In this document: positions 35,093 through 43,998 of the stretch, piece after piece
Position numbering within the stretch: position 1 is the first letter of the stretch
Layout: every line of letters begins with the position of its first letter
DNA from: Rhodospirillales bacterium
GTDB lineage: Bacteria; Pseudomonadota; Alphaproteobacteria; Micavibrionales; Micavibrionaceae
Assembly (NCBI GenBank): GCA_020638285.1
Contig: JACKIV010000001.1
Location: forward strand, 517,675-581,674
Length of the DNA: 64,000 nucleotides
Reading direction: 5' to 3'
Translations under genes and position numbers: made by a program
Notes under the pieces: model-generated
Told to the model about the DNA's origin: nothing
What the model saw: the letters and a program-made list of their open reading frames with translations, nothing else
The model's database searches: none

Positions 35093-36342
35093 AATTCAAG
35101 TCTGATTTTCTCAATATTATGAACGAGCGCGGATTTATTCATCAGGCCAGCGATCTGGCCGGGCTGGACGCGAAATTGTCCGAAGGGGTCTGCACGGGCT
35201 ATATCGGCTATGATCCGACGGGGCCGAGCCTGCACGTGGGGCATCTCTACACCATTATGATGTTGCGCTGGTTTCAGGTCTGCGGGCATCGGCCCATCAG
35301 TCTGATGGGCGGTGGGACGGCGCTTATTCCCGATCCGACGCTCAAGGACAAGACACGGCCTTTGCTGACGCCGGAGTCGATTGCGGGCAACATCGAAAGT
35401 ATCAAGACGGTGTTCTCGAAATTCCTGACCTATGGCGATGGGCCTACAGATGCGGTGATGGTCAATAACTATGACTGGCTGGGCGGGGCCCGTTATATTG
35501 ATTTTCTGCGCGAGGTCGGCACGCATTTTACGATCAACCGGATGTTGACGTTTGAGTCCGTCAAAATGCGCCTTGACCGCGAACTGCCCATGACCTTCAT
35601 TGAATTTAACTACATGGTTCTGCAAGGGTATGACTTTGTTGAACTTTATCGCCGCTACGGGACGGTCCTTCAGATGGGGGGATCGGACCAGTGGGGCAAC
35701 ATCATCAACGGGCTGGAACTGGGCCGGAAGATGGACGGGGCGGCGTTGTTCGCCTTGACGGCGCCTTTGCTGACGACGTCTTCGGGAGCCAAGATGGGCA
35801 AGACCGAAGGTGGCGCGGTGTGGCTGAATGCGGATCAGTGCTCGCCTTATGGCTATTGGCAATTCTGGCGGAATACGGAAGACGCAGATGTGGGTCGAAT
35901 GCTGAAAGTTTTCACGGATCTGCCAATGGATGAAATTGCCCGGCTTGAGGGTTTGGGCGGAGCAGAAATTAACGAGGCCAAGAAAATTCTGGCTTTTGAG
36001 GCCACGAGGCTTTGTCACGGGCAAGAGGCCGCGCTGGCTGCGGCTGAGACGGCCCGGAAGGTTTTCGAGGAAGGCGGCGTTGGTAACGATTTGCCTGTGG
36101 CCGAGGTGCGTCGGGCCGATCTGATGGGGGCGAGTGTGGCGGATCTGTTCGTTCGGGCGGGGCTTTCGGCATCCAAGGGGGAGGCTCGGCGTCTGATTGA
36201 GGGCGGCGGTGCGCGGGTGGGTGATGTGCTGGTCTCGGACCCGGCAGGGCAGATCGACGGGGCGTTTCTGAGCGCCGGGGGACCGATCAAGTTGTCGGCC
36301 GGGAAGAAGAAACACGTCCTCGTGCGGGTGATTGAGTCGTAG
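35089..36342 (+). CDS. tyrS: Tyrosyl-tRNA synthetase
   Basis: 417 residues. The class I core has YDPTGPSLHVGHL (HIGH-like, His49 and His52) and KMGKTEGGAVWLN as the KMSKS loop. The tyrosine-binding region NYMVLQGYDF and GGSDQWGNI are conserved. The S4-type RNA-binding domain occupies about 345-417 (FVRAGLSASKGEARRLI). It is coupled to the glycosylase gene by a 4-bp overlap. Confidence 0.96.
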   Translation: MKFKSDFLNIMNERGFIHQASDLAGLDAKLSEGVCTGYIGYDPTGPSLHVGHLYTIMMLRWFQVCGHRPISLMGGGTALIPDPTLKDKTRPLLTPESIAGNIESIKTVFSKFLTYGDGPTDAVMVNNYDWLGGARYIDFLREVGTHFTINRMLTFESVKMRLDRELPMTFIEFNYMVLQGYDFVELYRRYGTVLQMGGSDQWGNIINGLELGRKMDGAALFALTAPLLTTSSGAKMGKTEGGAVWLNADQCSPYGYWQFWRNTEDADVGRMLKVFTDLPMDEIARLEGLGGAEINEAKKILAFEATRLCHGQEAALAAAETARKVFEEGGVGNDLPVAEVRRADLMGASVADLFVRAGLSASKGEARRLIEGGGARVGDVLVSDPAGQIDGAFLSAGGPIKLSAGKKKHVLVRVIES

Positions 36343-36373
36343 GGACTCTCTTTCTTTTGAGCTTTGGGGTCTA

Positions 36374-36395
36374 GAAAAATCGGCCCTGATTTTTC
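36374..36395. terminator. Inverted repeat between convergent tyrS and the binding-protein gene
   Basis: GAAAAATC (36374-36381) and GATTTTTC (36388-36395) form a perfect 8-bp stem with a 6-base loop. The arms supply an A run on one side and a T run on the other, so it could work in both directions. The stem is A/T-rich, which makes it a weaker terminator than usual. Confidence 0.45.
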
Positions 36396-36411
36396 CGGAA
36401 TCTCTCTACTT

Positions 36412-38208
36412 CTACGGTTTTGCCCACCAGGTTTCGGCAACGGGCAGAGCAAAGGGTGGTGGATTTTCCGGGCGGTCGAATCGATCCCAGTACGCCACGC
36501 GCCATGCCGAGATATGCCAGTTTGGAACCAGATAATATCCCCACTGTAAGACCCGGTCGAGGGCCCGGCATCGCACGACCAGGTCTTCCCGCGTGGGCGC
36601 GCTGACAATTTGCTCGATCAATGCGTCGACAACGGGGTCTTTAACACCGATAAGGTTGCGCGAGCCTGGCATATCGGCTTTGTCTGAGCCCCAGAATTCG
36701 CGTTGCTCGTTTCCCGGCGAGTTGGATTGCCCGAAAACGCCCACCGTCATATCAAAATCAAAGGTCCGGACGCGGTTTTGATATTGGGCCGGGTCAATGA
36801 CACGGTATCGGGCTTTGACGCCGATGCGCTCAAGGTTTTTCGTAAAGGGCAAAACCCAGCGTTCGAACGCTGGATTATCATCCAGAAATTCGAAATTCAG
36901 ACGCACACCGTCTTTGGCCCGTACACCGTCAGGGCCGGGTTTCCACCCTGCCGCATCCAGAATTTCAGTCGCTTTTTTCAGGTTAGTCCGTGGGTTTCCG
37001 GATCCATTTGTCTTGGGGGGATTGTATTCGGTGGTAAAGACATCGTCCGGGATCTGTCCTCGAAAGGGCTCCAGAATAGCCAGTTCAGGACCTTGCGGAA
37101 GGCCCTTTGCCTCCATTTCCGAATTGGAAAAATAGCTGCGCGAGCGTTTGTAGGCACCATAGGCAAATTGCTTGTTCGACCATTCGTAATCAAAGGCATA
37201 GGTGAGGGCTTCGCGGACGGCCCGGTCCTGAAACAGAGGGCGTCGGGTATTAAAAACGAACCCTTGCATGCCCTGAGGCAGGGTGTGCGAGATTTCAGTC
37301 TTGACGATTCGTCCATCTTTGACCGCCGGTGCGTCATAGGCTGTTGCCCATTGTTTGGCGATGTTTTCCTGACGGAAATCGTAATTTCCGGCAAAAAGCG
37401 CCTCGAGCGCTACGCCGCCATCCTTGTAATAATCGTAAGTGATGCGATCGAAATTGTATCGTCCGCGATTGATAGGAAGATCCTTGCCCCACCAGTCAGT
37501 TATGCGTCGATACTCAATGGATCGTCCGGGCATCACGGTGCCGATTTCGTAAGGCCCGCTGCCCGGCGGCGGGTCAAGGGTGGTTTGCGCAAAATCGTGT
37601 TTTCCATCGGTCCAGTAGTGTTTCGGCAGAACGGGAATCTGTCCGACGATGAGCGGGAGTTCCTGGTTTCCTGCCATATCAAAGGTGAATTTGACGCGGG
37701 AAGGGGTTTCAGCGACCACATCTTTGACGTGTGCGTAATAGACGCGGTAAAACGGCGCGCCTTGCGTGGTCAGGGTTTTAAACGACCAGACGACATCATC
37801 GGCGGTTACAGGATTTCCGTCATGCCATTTTGCTTGCGGACGCAGGGTGAAGGCGACCCAGCTGCGGTCCGGCGGCGTTTCCAGACTTTGCGCGATCAGG
37901 CCATAGGCTGAAAAAGGCTCGTCTGCTGTCTGTTCGAGAAGCGTTTCATAGACAAGCCCCAATCCATCTGCCGCCATGCCCTTGACGATATAAGGGTTCA
38001 GAGAATCAAAGGTCCCCAGTGCGCTCAGGCGCAGCGTGCCGCCCTTGGGTGCACTCGGATTGACATAGTCCAGATTCGTAAAATCCGCCGGGTACTTCGG
38101 CGCACCATGCATGGCGATTCCGTGAACAGGTCTGGCTTCCTGCGCTTGAGCAAGTGCAGGGCAGAGCGAGATCAGAACAACAAAAAAAGTCAGGAAAACA
38201 GCGTGCAT
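36412..38208 (-). CDS. Periplasmic oligopeptide-binding protein (SBP family 5, YejA-like)
   Basis: 598 residues with a signal peptide (LTFFVVLISLCPALAQAQ, cleavage about residue 22). The family-5 pattern is clear: PKGGTLRLSALGTFDSLNPY, WHDGNPVTADDVVWSF, and the late VPNWHISAWRVAYWDRF. The start HGIAMHGAPKYPADF is typical of the YejA branch, which binds peptides including antimicrobial peptides. No permease or ATPase gene is beside it, so its transporter must be encoded elsewhere. Confidence 0.92.
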   Translation of the reverse strand: MHAVFLTFFVVLISLCPALAQAQEARPVHGIAMHGAPKYPADFTNLDYVNPSAPKGGTLRLSALGTFDSLNPYIVKGMAADGLGLVYETLLEQTADEPFSAYGLIAQSLETPPDRSWVAFTLRPQAKWHDGNPVTADDVVWSFKTLTTQGAPFYRVYYAHVKDVVAETPSRVKFTFDMAGNQELPLIVGQIPVLPKHYWTDGKHDFAQTTLDPPPGSGPYEIGTVMPGRSIEYRRITDWWGKDLPINRGRYNFDRITYDYYKDGGVALEALFAGNYDFRQENIAKQWATAYDAPAVKDGRIVKTEISHTLPQGMQGFVFNTRRPLFQDRAVREALTYAFDYEWSNKQFAYGAYKRSRSYFSNSEMEAKGLPQGPELAILEPFRGQIPDDVFTTEYNPPKTNGSGNPRTNLKKATEILDAAGWKPGPDGVRAKDGVRLNFEFLDDNPAFERWVLPFTKNLERIGVKARYRVIDPAQYQNRVRTFDFDMTVGVFGQSNSPGNEQREFWGSDKADMPGSRNLIGVKDPVVDALIEQIVSAPTREDLVVRCRALDRVLQWGYYLVPNWHISAWRVAYWDRFDRPENPPPFALPVAETWWAKP

Positions 38209-38363
38209 GAATGAGGACTCGATCCGTTAATCGTTCTCTTTTTGTACATTCATCTAAAATGGAAGGCAAGCTGTTTCGTCCGCAAATTTTTTCTTTGTTT
38301 CATGCGGAGTTTTCCGGCGCAAATCTCTTGCCAGTTTTGGGCGGATCAGGTAGTCATCAAGAA

Positions 38364-38993
38364 ATGAAACGGTATCTTGCCCTGGCGCTGTGCGCTCTGG
38401 TTTTTGCGCTTCCGGCATGGGCCGCAGAGGGGGGCGATTCGTTCGTCGGGCCTTTTGCCGCGCCGTGTGAGTTTTCCATCTCCTTTCCGGAAAAGCCTTA
38501 TGTCACGCATCGTTGCAAGGGGCGTAGTGGGTCTGAGTGCTATGATATTTTGACTTATACCCGTGTGTTCGATCTGGCCAATGCGGTCACGGTGCGGGCC
38601 ACGTGCAATCCGGTCGATGCGGCAGCGGCGGGCCAATTTTCCGAAAGCGCCATGAGGGCGACCTTGGAAAGCATGGTTTCCCGCAAATCCATCGGTCAGT
38701 ACGACCTGAAATTTTCCGAACGGGACGGGGCGCGCTCCGGAACCTTGTTCGGCGAAGGAGTCAAGGGTGTCACGCCGACCCTGTATGTGGCGCAGCTTTG
38801 GCTTGGCCAGGCGTCTCTTTTGACCGTCGAGGGAGAATTGACAGGCGAGGCCAACGCCGATTCGGATTCTCTTTTTACGAATATCCTCAAGAGTATCCGT
38901 TTGAAAGATCAGGACGTAGGTGAGTCTGGGGGTGATGGACAGAAGATGATAGAAGAAAGGTCTGCTCCAGACCATTCTGTGCGAAAAAGATGA
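38364..38993 (+). CDS. Small exported protein of unknown function
   Basis: 209 residues from the ATG at 38364, with a signal peptide (YLALALCALVFALPAWAAE, cleavage about residue 20). Several Cys (APCEFS, HRCKGRSGSECYD, ATCNPV) suggest periplasmic disulfides. The mature part is beta-rich with a charged tail. I do not recognise it. The DUF2971 gene follows after 12 bp on the same strand. Confidence 0.75.
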   Translation: MKRYLALALCALVFALPAWAAEGGDSFVGPFAAPCEFSISFPEKPYVTHRCKGRSGSECYDILTYTRVFDLANAVTVRATCNPVDAAAAGQFSESAMRATLESMVSRKSIGQYDLKFSERDGARSGTLFGEGVKGVTPTLYVAQLWLGQASLLTVEGELTGEANADSDSLFTNILKSIRLKDQDVGESGGDGQKMIEERSAPDHSVRKR

Positions 38994-39005
38994 GGGAGAG
39001 GTCTG

Positions 39006-39818
39006 TTGCCAACAGTGAGTATTGATCTTGTGAAATGTCTTGAGAAACAGGCGATCGAGCCACATCGTCCTCTTCTGAAACAGCCGCCGGATGATCAGCT
39101 TTTATACAAGTATGTAAAACTTGATTATTTTGAGGATATGCTCAAGCATGGCTACCTCTATTTTAACCGGGTTGACTCCTATAAGGATTCCTGTGATGGC
39201 GATCAGCTAAGGCTGGATAGGGAGCAAAATCAGAGGGTTGGGTTTTTTAAGAGCCCTGAGTCTACGGCTGAAAATTGTTATGATCGTTGTCGTTCTCGGA
39301 CGTATGCCTGTTGTTTTTCTTTGGAGCACTCTTCCCATATTTACAACGCTTATGGGAGGGATGCCGTTTGTCTAGTCTTCCATTTCGGCAAATTACGGGA
39401 GATGCTCAATCAAACGATCGGTGCATTAAAATGGCAATACGGAAATGGATCAAGTCCAGCCTCATCTGGTGTCTTTCCCAATATTTTCTTTATAAATTAC
39501 GGGATCGTGGAGTATACTGACTTTTCCGAAGATCGTCTGAATACGGAATATCTTCCGAATCCAATTCAGTACACTTACCTCAAAGACAAAAAATTCGAGG
39601 CAGAACAGGAACTGAGAATATCTTTGTCTACTCTTGGGATTCCAAGTCCTGTCATAGGGGACTCTCCAATGATATTCCCAAAATCATTCTGTTTGGAGTT
39701 TAGTTTCAGAGAGGCAGTTTCCAGCGGAGTGATAACTCACATGGAATGCGAGGGCCCTAATGATTTTTCAAAAATAGAGAAAAGTCTGCGTGCATGTAAC
39801 ATAGATGTGCGTTTATGA
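39006..39818 (+). CDS. DUF2971 protein
   Basis: 270 residues from a TTG at 39006 with GGGAGAGG just upstream; a GTG three codons in is an alternative. The family signs are LLYKYVKLDYFEDMLKHGYLYF in two parts, ACCFSLEHSSHIYNAYGRDA, and FEAEQELRIS. DUF2971 has no settled function. Its base composition is visibly more A+T-rich than that of all neighbours, with many TTT, TAT and AAA codons, suggesting recent transfer. Its stop overlaps the bolA ATG. Confidence 0.8.
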   Translation: MPTVSIDLVKCLEKQAIEPHRPLLKQPPDDQLLYKYVKLDYFEDMLKHGYLYFNRVDSYKDSCDGDQLRLDREQNQRVGFFKSPESTAENCYDRCRSRTYACCFSLEHSSHIYNAYGRDAVCLVFHFGKLREMLNQTIGALKWQYGNGSSPASSGVFPNIFFINYGIVEYTDFSEDRLNTEYLPNPIQYTYLKDKKFEAEQELRISLSTLGIPSPVIGDSPMIFPKSFCLEFSFREAVSSGVITHMECEGPNDFSKIEKSLRACNIDVRL

Positions 39819-40093
39819 CCTCTATGGCTGGCCGTATTCGGGAAAAACTGGAGGCGGCTTTTGCGCCGTCCGTTCTGGAGATTGAGGACCAGAGTGCCGC
39901 GCATGAAGGCCACGCAGGCGCGCGGGCAGGAGGCGAGACGCATTTTCGGGTTCGGATTGTCTCCGGGCGCTTTGTCGGCCTGTCGCGTCTGGCGCGCCAG
40001 CGAGCGGTCTATGCGGTTTTGGCGGAAGAAATGGCGGGCGGACTTCATGCTCTTTCCGTTTCTGCTCGTGCGCCGGGGGAGGGCGGCCTTTAG
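39815..40093 (+). CDS. BolA-family protein
   Basis: 92 residues. The BolA fold signs are a leading helix (IREKLEAAFAPSVLEIED), HFRVRIVSGRFVGLSRLARQRAVY and the closing LHALSVSARAP. BolA proteins pair with monothiol glutaredoxins in Fe-S handling. Its ATG overlaps the DUF2971 stop (ATGA); a second ATG three codons in is also possible. sucB follows after 100 bp. Confidence 0.9.
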   Translation: MTSMAGRIREKLEAAFAPSVLEIEDQSAAHEGHAGARAGGETHFRVRIVSGRFVGLSRLARQRAVYAVLAEEMAGGLHALSVSARAPGEGGL

Positions 40094-40193
40094 AGTCGCC
40101 TTTCCGGACAAGCCCATTGACCCGGCATCTAAAAAGGATCAAATTAGACGGGCGTCGTTCGGTTTTCAAAAGCCAGCCCAAGGTTATCTTCTT

Positions 40194-41420
40194 ATGACCC
40201 AGATTCTTGTTCCCGTTCTAGGTGAGTCCGTCAGTGAAGCCACCGTTGCCCGGTGGCTCAAAAAAGAAGGCGAATCGGTCCGTGTGGATGAGCCGATCGT
40301 TGAGCTTGAAACCGACAAGGTTACCCTTGAGGTGAACGCGCCTGCCGCTGGTGTCATCAGCCAGATTGCCGTGGCAGAAGGGGCAAATGTCAAGGTTGGT
40401 GCCATTCTGGGCGAGATCGGCGCATCGGAGGCTGCCAATGACGTGGCACCCAGAAAATCTCCCGAATCGCCCCCTTCTACCGAGCGGCATGTTGAAAAAT
40501 CATCCGAATCGCCTGCCATCATGCCTGCGGCGCGTAAGGCTGCTGCCGATTCGGGCGTCGACTCGGCGTCTGTGCCCGGGACCGGGCGCGACGGGCGCGT
40601 AACGAAAGAGGACGTTGTTAGAGCCATTGAGAATCAGGGGGCGGTGGAGAAAAAACCTGCCTATGATGTGGTTGGTACGCATCCGGTTGTGCCTTTGTCT
40701 GCGCCGGTTCCGGTGGGTTCGCGCGAGGAACGGGTCAAGATGACCCGTTTGCGTCAGAAAATCGCGCAACGCCTCAAGGAAGCGCAGAACACGGCGGCCA
40801 TGCTGACCACCTTTAACGAGGTGGACATGACGGCGATCATGGATTTGCGCGAGTCCTACAAACAGGATTTCGAGAAGAAACACGGCGTCAAGCTTGGATT
40901 TATGTCGTTTTTTGTCAAGGCTGCGGTGGCAGCTCTGAAGGAGTTTCCCGCTGTTAATGCGGAAATTCAGGGTGATGAGATTGTTTACAAGAATTATTAT
41001 GACATCGGCGTGGCGGTCAGCACGCCTCAGGGACTGATCGTTCCAGTCCTGCGCGATGCGGATCGCAAGTCCATGGCGGACATTGAAAAGGAAATCATGG
41101 CGCTGGGGACCAAAGCCCGCGAAGGCCAGTTGACGATGGACCAGCTTACGGGCGGGACGTTTACCATCACCAACGGGGGCGTGTTTGGTTCTCTTATGTC
41201 TACGCCAATTCTCAATCCGCCGCAGGTGGGCATTCTGGGTATGCATAAAATCCAGAAGCGTCCGATGGTTATGTCGGACGGGACGATTGCGGCGCGGCCC
41301 ATGATGTATATCGCCATGTCGTACGACCATCGAATCATTGACGGACGCGAGGCTGTGACTTTTGTTGTACGAGTCAAGGACGCCATCGAGGATCCGCAGC
41401 GGCTTTTACTCGACGTTTGA
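40194..41420 (+). CDS. sucB: 2-oxoglutarate dehydrogenase E2 (dihydrolipoyl succinyltransferase)
   Basis: 408 residues from the ATG at 40194. One lipoyl domain (about 1-77) with the lipoylated Lys in ELETDKVTLEV, a linker, the peripheral subunit-binding domain (about 108-145, ARKAAADSGVDSASV and GTGRDGRVTKEDV), and the catalytic core ending MSYDHRIIDGREAVTFVV with the active-site His. It works in the TCA cycle. sucA and lpd are not next to it. Confidence 0.94.
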   Translation: MTQILVPVLGESVSEATVARWLKKEGESVRVDEPIVELETDKVTLEVNAPAAGVISQIAVAEGANVKVGAILGEIGASEAANDVAPRKSPESPPSTERHVEKSSESPAIMPAARKAAADSGVDSASVPGTGRDGRVTKEDVVRAIENQGAVEKKPAYDVVGTHPVVPLSAPVPVGSREERVKMTRLRQKIAQRLKEAQNTAAMLTTFNEVDMTAIMDLRESYKQDFEKKHGVKLGFMSFFVKAAVAALKEFPAVNAEIQGDEIVYKNYYDIGVAVSTPQGLIVPVLRDADRKSMADIEKEIMALGTKAREGQLTMDQLTGGTFTITNGGVFGSLMSTPILNPPQVGILGMHKIQKRPMVMSDGTIAARPMMYIAMSYDHRIIDGREAVTFVVRVKDAIEDPQRLLLDV

Positions 41421-41442
41421 CACGAAGAAAGAAAAGAGTCTC

Positions 41443-41940
41443 ATGATTTATAAGCTAAAGGGAGACATTCTTTTGTCTCAGGCGCAGGCTATAGCGCATG
41501 GTGTCGCGCCGGGCGATCATTTCCATTCCGGTTTGGCGCTTGCCTTGCGCGAGGCGTGGCCCGCTATGTACAAGGATTTTCGGCATTACAGCCATCAGAA
41601 TCATCCCAAAGCGGGAGGCGTGTGGATGTGGGGTGGTGCGGGGGGCCGGGTCATCGTTGCCCTTTTGACGCAGGAAGAACCCAGGGACGAGCATTCCAAC
41701 CCCGGAAAAGCGTCTCATCATACGGTCAATCTGGCGCTTAAAGCCCTGCGGGCCCTGATCGAAAAGGAAAACATAGCGTCTGTGGCTTTACCGCGTCTTG
41801 CAACGGGCGTGGGGGGCATGGATTGGGCCGATGTTGAGCCTTTGATTCACCAGCATCTTGGCGATCTGGAGGCATCGGTTTTCGTGTACGAGACATACGT
41901 CAAGGATGCCAAGGCCGACGAACCTGTCTCCGGGGCATAG
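41443..41940 (+). CDS. Macro-domain protein
   Basis: 165 residues from the ATG at 41443 (MIYKLKGDILLSQAQAIAHG). The macro-domain landmarks GDILLS and LPRLATGVGGMDWADVEPLI resemble the TARG1/DarG-type branch more than YmdB. Such proteins bind or remove ADP-ribose. No DarT-like transferase is beside it. It probably shares a transcript with sucB, 22 bp upstream, and is convergent with fba. Confidence 0.85.
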   Translation: MIYKLKGDILLSQAQAIAHGVAPGDHFHSGLALALREAWPAMYKDFRHYSHQNHPKAGGVWMWGGAGGRVIVALLTQEEPRDEHSNPGKASHHTVNLALKALRALIEKENIASVALPRLATGVGGMDWADVEPLIHQHLGDLEASVFVYETYVKDAKADEPVSGA

Positions 41941-41979
41941 AGTTCCTCCGTTTCCCGAAAATTTGAAATCGTTGACCTT

Positions 41980-43092
41980 TTATTCTGCTGCCCGGTCGCA
42001 TTCCCCGCTGCAGCAGGCAATGGACTTTCCAGCGGAGCCGAGATCGGCAAAGGCCTCATCCAGTCGTTTAACCAGACCTTCCTCTCCGATTCGCAGCCAT
42101 TTGCGCGGATCATAGGTCTTTTTATATGGCGCGCCGGTGTCCGGGTCGATCTGGTGTTCAAAGGCGCGCGGATGGGCGGTAACATAGGAGCCAATGGCCT
42201 GCGCGAAGGCAAATTGCGTATCCGTGTCGATATTCATCTTGAAAACGCCATAACTGACGGCTTCACGAATTTGCGCCTTGTCCGAGCCTGATCCGCCATG
42301 AAACACCAGATCAAGAGGGTTGGTCGGCGTTCCATGGGTTTTTTGAACCAGAGTCTGTGAGTTTCTCAGAATGTCCGGGCGCAGCTTGACATTGCCGGGC
42401 GAATAGACGCCGTGGACGTTTCCAAAAGACGCTGCGACGGAAAATTTGCCAATCGGCGAGAGGATTTCATAAGCGCGGAGCACGTCTTCGGGCTGGGTAT
42501 AGAGCTTCGGGTTATCGATATTGTCTTCGGATCCTACGCCGTCTTCTTCGCCGCCTGTGACGCCCAACTCAATTTCAATGCCCATGCCCATGGGGGCGAC
42601 GCGCCTTAGAATTCGCGCGCATTCAGACAGATTTTCCTCAATGGGTTCTTCGGACAGGTCGAGCATATGGCTGGAAAACAACGGTTTTCCGGTTTCCCTG
42701 TAAAAGGCCTCGCCATGGTCGATCATGCCCTCGACCCATGGGATCAGGCTTTTATGGGCATGGTCGGTGTGAAGAACAACACAAATGCCATAATGTTGCG
42801 CCATCAGATGGACGTGCCGGGCGGCGGAAACGGCGCCCAGAATTTTCGCCTGAAAACTGTCGGGGAAGCCTTTGCCTGCATAGAATTCGGCGCCGCCGTT
42901 TGACAGTTGGATGATGACATCGGATTTGTTCCTGCGCGCCGATTCCAGAACCGCATTGATGGTGTTGGTGTTGACCACATTGACGGCGGGCAGGGCATAG
43001 CCCCCCGTCTTGCATGCCGCCACGAGGGCTTTGTAGTCTTCGCCCGTGACGACGCCGGGCTTCAAAGATGCGGTTTTGGATGGTGCAGTCAT
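41980..43092 (-). CDS. fba: Fructose-bisphosphate aldolase, class II
   Basis: 370 residues from the ATG at 43092; the open frame upstream is not conserved in character and contains the promoter. Zinc and catalytic residues lie in VVLHTDHAHKSLIPW, GIEIELGVTGGEEDGV, the later SFGNVHGVYSPGNVK and VFHGGSGS. It is the class IIA (E. coli FbaA) type, used in glycolysis and gluconeogenesis. The C-terminus has a Cys cluster (ACCSGEC). Confidence 0.95.
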   Translation of the reverse strand: MTAPSKTASLKPGVVTGEDYKALVAACKTGGYALPAVNVVNTNTINAVLESARRNKSDVIIQLSNGGAEFYAGKGFPDSFQAKILGAVSAARHVHLMAQHYGICVVLHTDHAHKSLIPWVEGMIDHGEAFYRETGKPLFSSHMLDLSEEPIEENLSECARILRRVAPMGMGIEIELGVTGGEEDGVGSEDNIDNPKLYTQPEDVLRAYEILSPIGKFSVAASFGNVHGVYSPGNVKLRPDILRNSQTLVQKTHGTPTNPLDLVFHGGSGSDKAQIREAVSYGVFKMNIDTDTQFAFAQAIGSYVTAHPRAFEHQIDPDTGAPYKKTYDPRKWLRIGEEGLVKRLDEAFADLGSAGKSIACCSGECDRAAE

Positions 43093-43143
43093 GGCGATGC
43101 CTGTTTCCTTGTAAAGTCTGGCGAAATCAAAAAGCACATCACG

Positions 43144-43173
43144 CTTATAGCGCGTCTTTGAAGGGATTTTCAA
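43144..43173 (-). promoter_or_regulatory. Promoter of fba
   Basis: Read on the minus strand: TTGAAA (43173-43168), 18 bases, TATAAG (43149-43144). The predicted start of transcription is about 45 bases before the fba ATG. Confidence 0.6.
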
Positions 43174-43414
43174 GAAAATAGGATTCAAAGGGTTGGCAGA
43201 AAACGTCCCGATAATCTGGTGTTGGAAGTGTATTTTTCTGCCGGATGGAATTGGACAGGCAAAAAACTCGATATGCCATGTCTTTTTATCGCGGTTTCAA
43301 GTTATTTCCTAAAACATAGACCTGAATTTCATGATAAAAATTCTTCTTCTTGCAATCTTCTCAAGAAAAGTGCATGACTGCCGCATCGAAATCAACAAAG
43401 GCGGATTGTACGCG

Positions 43415-43432
43415 CAATAAGAAGGGTTATTG
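43415..43432. promoter_or_regulatory. Inverted repeat around the mucR ribosome binding site
   Basis: CAATAA (43415-43420) and TTATTG (43427-43432) enclose GAAGGG, the Shine-Dalgarno of mucR, in a 6-base loop just 2 bases before the ATG. It could be an operator for autoregulation or an RNA hairpin that presents the ribosome binding site. Confidence 0.4.
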
Positions 43433-43434
43433 AT

Positions 43435-43872
43435 ATGAAGAAAACTCCTGTGTCTTCCGAATCTGACGTCTCTGAAAACAGGTCGGAAATTCTTATTCTG
43501 GCAACGGATGTCGTTTCGGCTTACGTGTCGAACAATACTGTGTCCGAGGCTGAACTTCCGGCTTTGATCGGGCGGGTTTTCGGGGCTTTGCTGGATCTTG
43601 GCAGTGGGAAGCCTGCGGCTGCCGCGCGCCCGGAGCCTGCCGTTCCGGTTAAAAAGTCTATCTTCCCCGACTATATTGTGTGTCTGGAAGACGGCAAACA
43701 GCTGACTATGCTCAAGCGCCATCTGAAAACGGCATACGGTTTGACGCCGGATGCGTACCGCGAGCGCTGGGGCTTGCCGTCTGACTATCCGATGGTTTCC
43801 CCGAATTATGCAAAAAAACGCAGTAAGCTTGCTCGCGAGAATGGGCTTGGCAAAAAGCGCGCGGGGAAATAG
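43435..43872 (+). CDS. mucR: MucR/Ros-family zinc-finger transcription regulator
   Basis: 145 residues. The C-terminal half carries the family signature VCLEDGKQLTMLKRHLKT then YGLTPDAYRERWGLPSDYPMV. The finger has the single Cys followed by Asp, as in many MucR proteins, plus the His of the KRHL helix. MucR binds A+T-rich sites and silences genes for surface, motility and cell-cycle functions in alphaproteobacteria. It is a candidate controller of several loci here, which I cannot show. Confidence 0.93.
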   Translation: MKKTPVSSESDVSENRSEILILATDVVSAYVSNNTVSEAELPALIGRVFGALLDLGSGKPAAAARPEPAVPVKKSIFPDYIVCLEDGKQLTMLKRHLKTAYGLTPDAYRERWGLPSDYPMVSPNYAKKRSKLARENGLGKKRAGK

Positions 43873-43916
43873 TCTTAAAGAGGCCTGCGGATGAATCCGT
43901 GGGCCCGTCAAAAAAA

Positions 43917-43962
43917 TCTTGCAAAGAGGGGGCGGACTGGTAAAGTCCGCTCCGTTGCAAGA
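43917..43962 (+). promoter_or_regulatory. Two-tier hairpin between mucR and acpP
   Basis: Outer arms TCTTGCAA (43917-43924) and TTGCAAGA (43955-43962) are perfect complements. Inside them GCGGACT (43932-43938) and AGTCCGC (43944-43950) form a second perfect stem with a 5-base loop. CATTTT follows. It lies 45 bp after the mucR stop and 36 bp before the acpP ATG, so it is either the mucR terminator or a structured acpP leader. Confidence 0.6.
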
Positions 43963-43998
43963 CATTTTCAGGATCAACACAACAAAAAGGTTAAATTC

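Larger units (their letters stand above)
43093..43434. other. Divergent intergenic region fba / mucR
   Basis: A 342-bp spacer. It holds the fba promoter (43144-43173) and an inverted repeat at the mucR ribosome binding site (43415-43432). The middle part is A+T-rich, the kind of DNA MucR/Ros proteins prefer, but I see no clear repeated site and no small gene. Confidence 0.5.
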
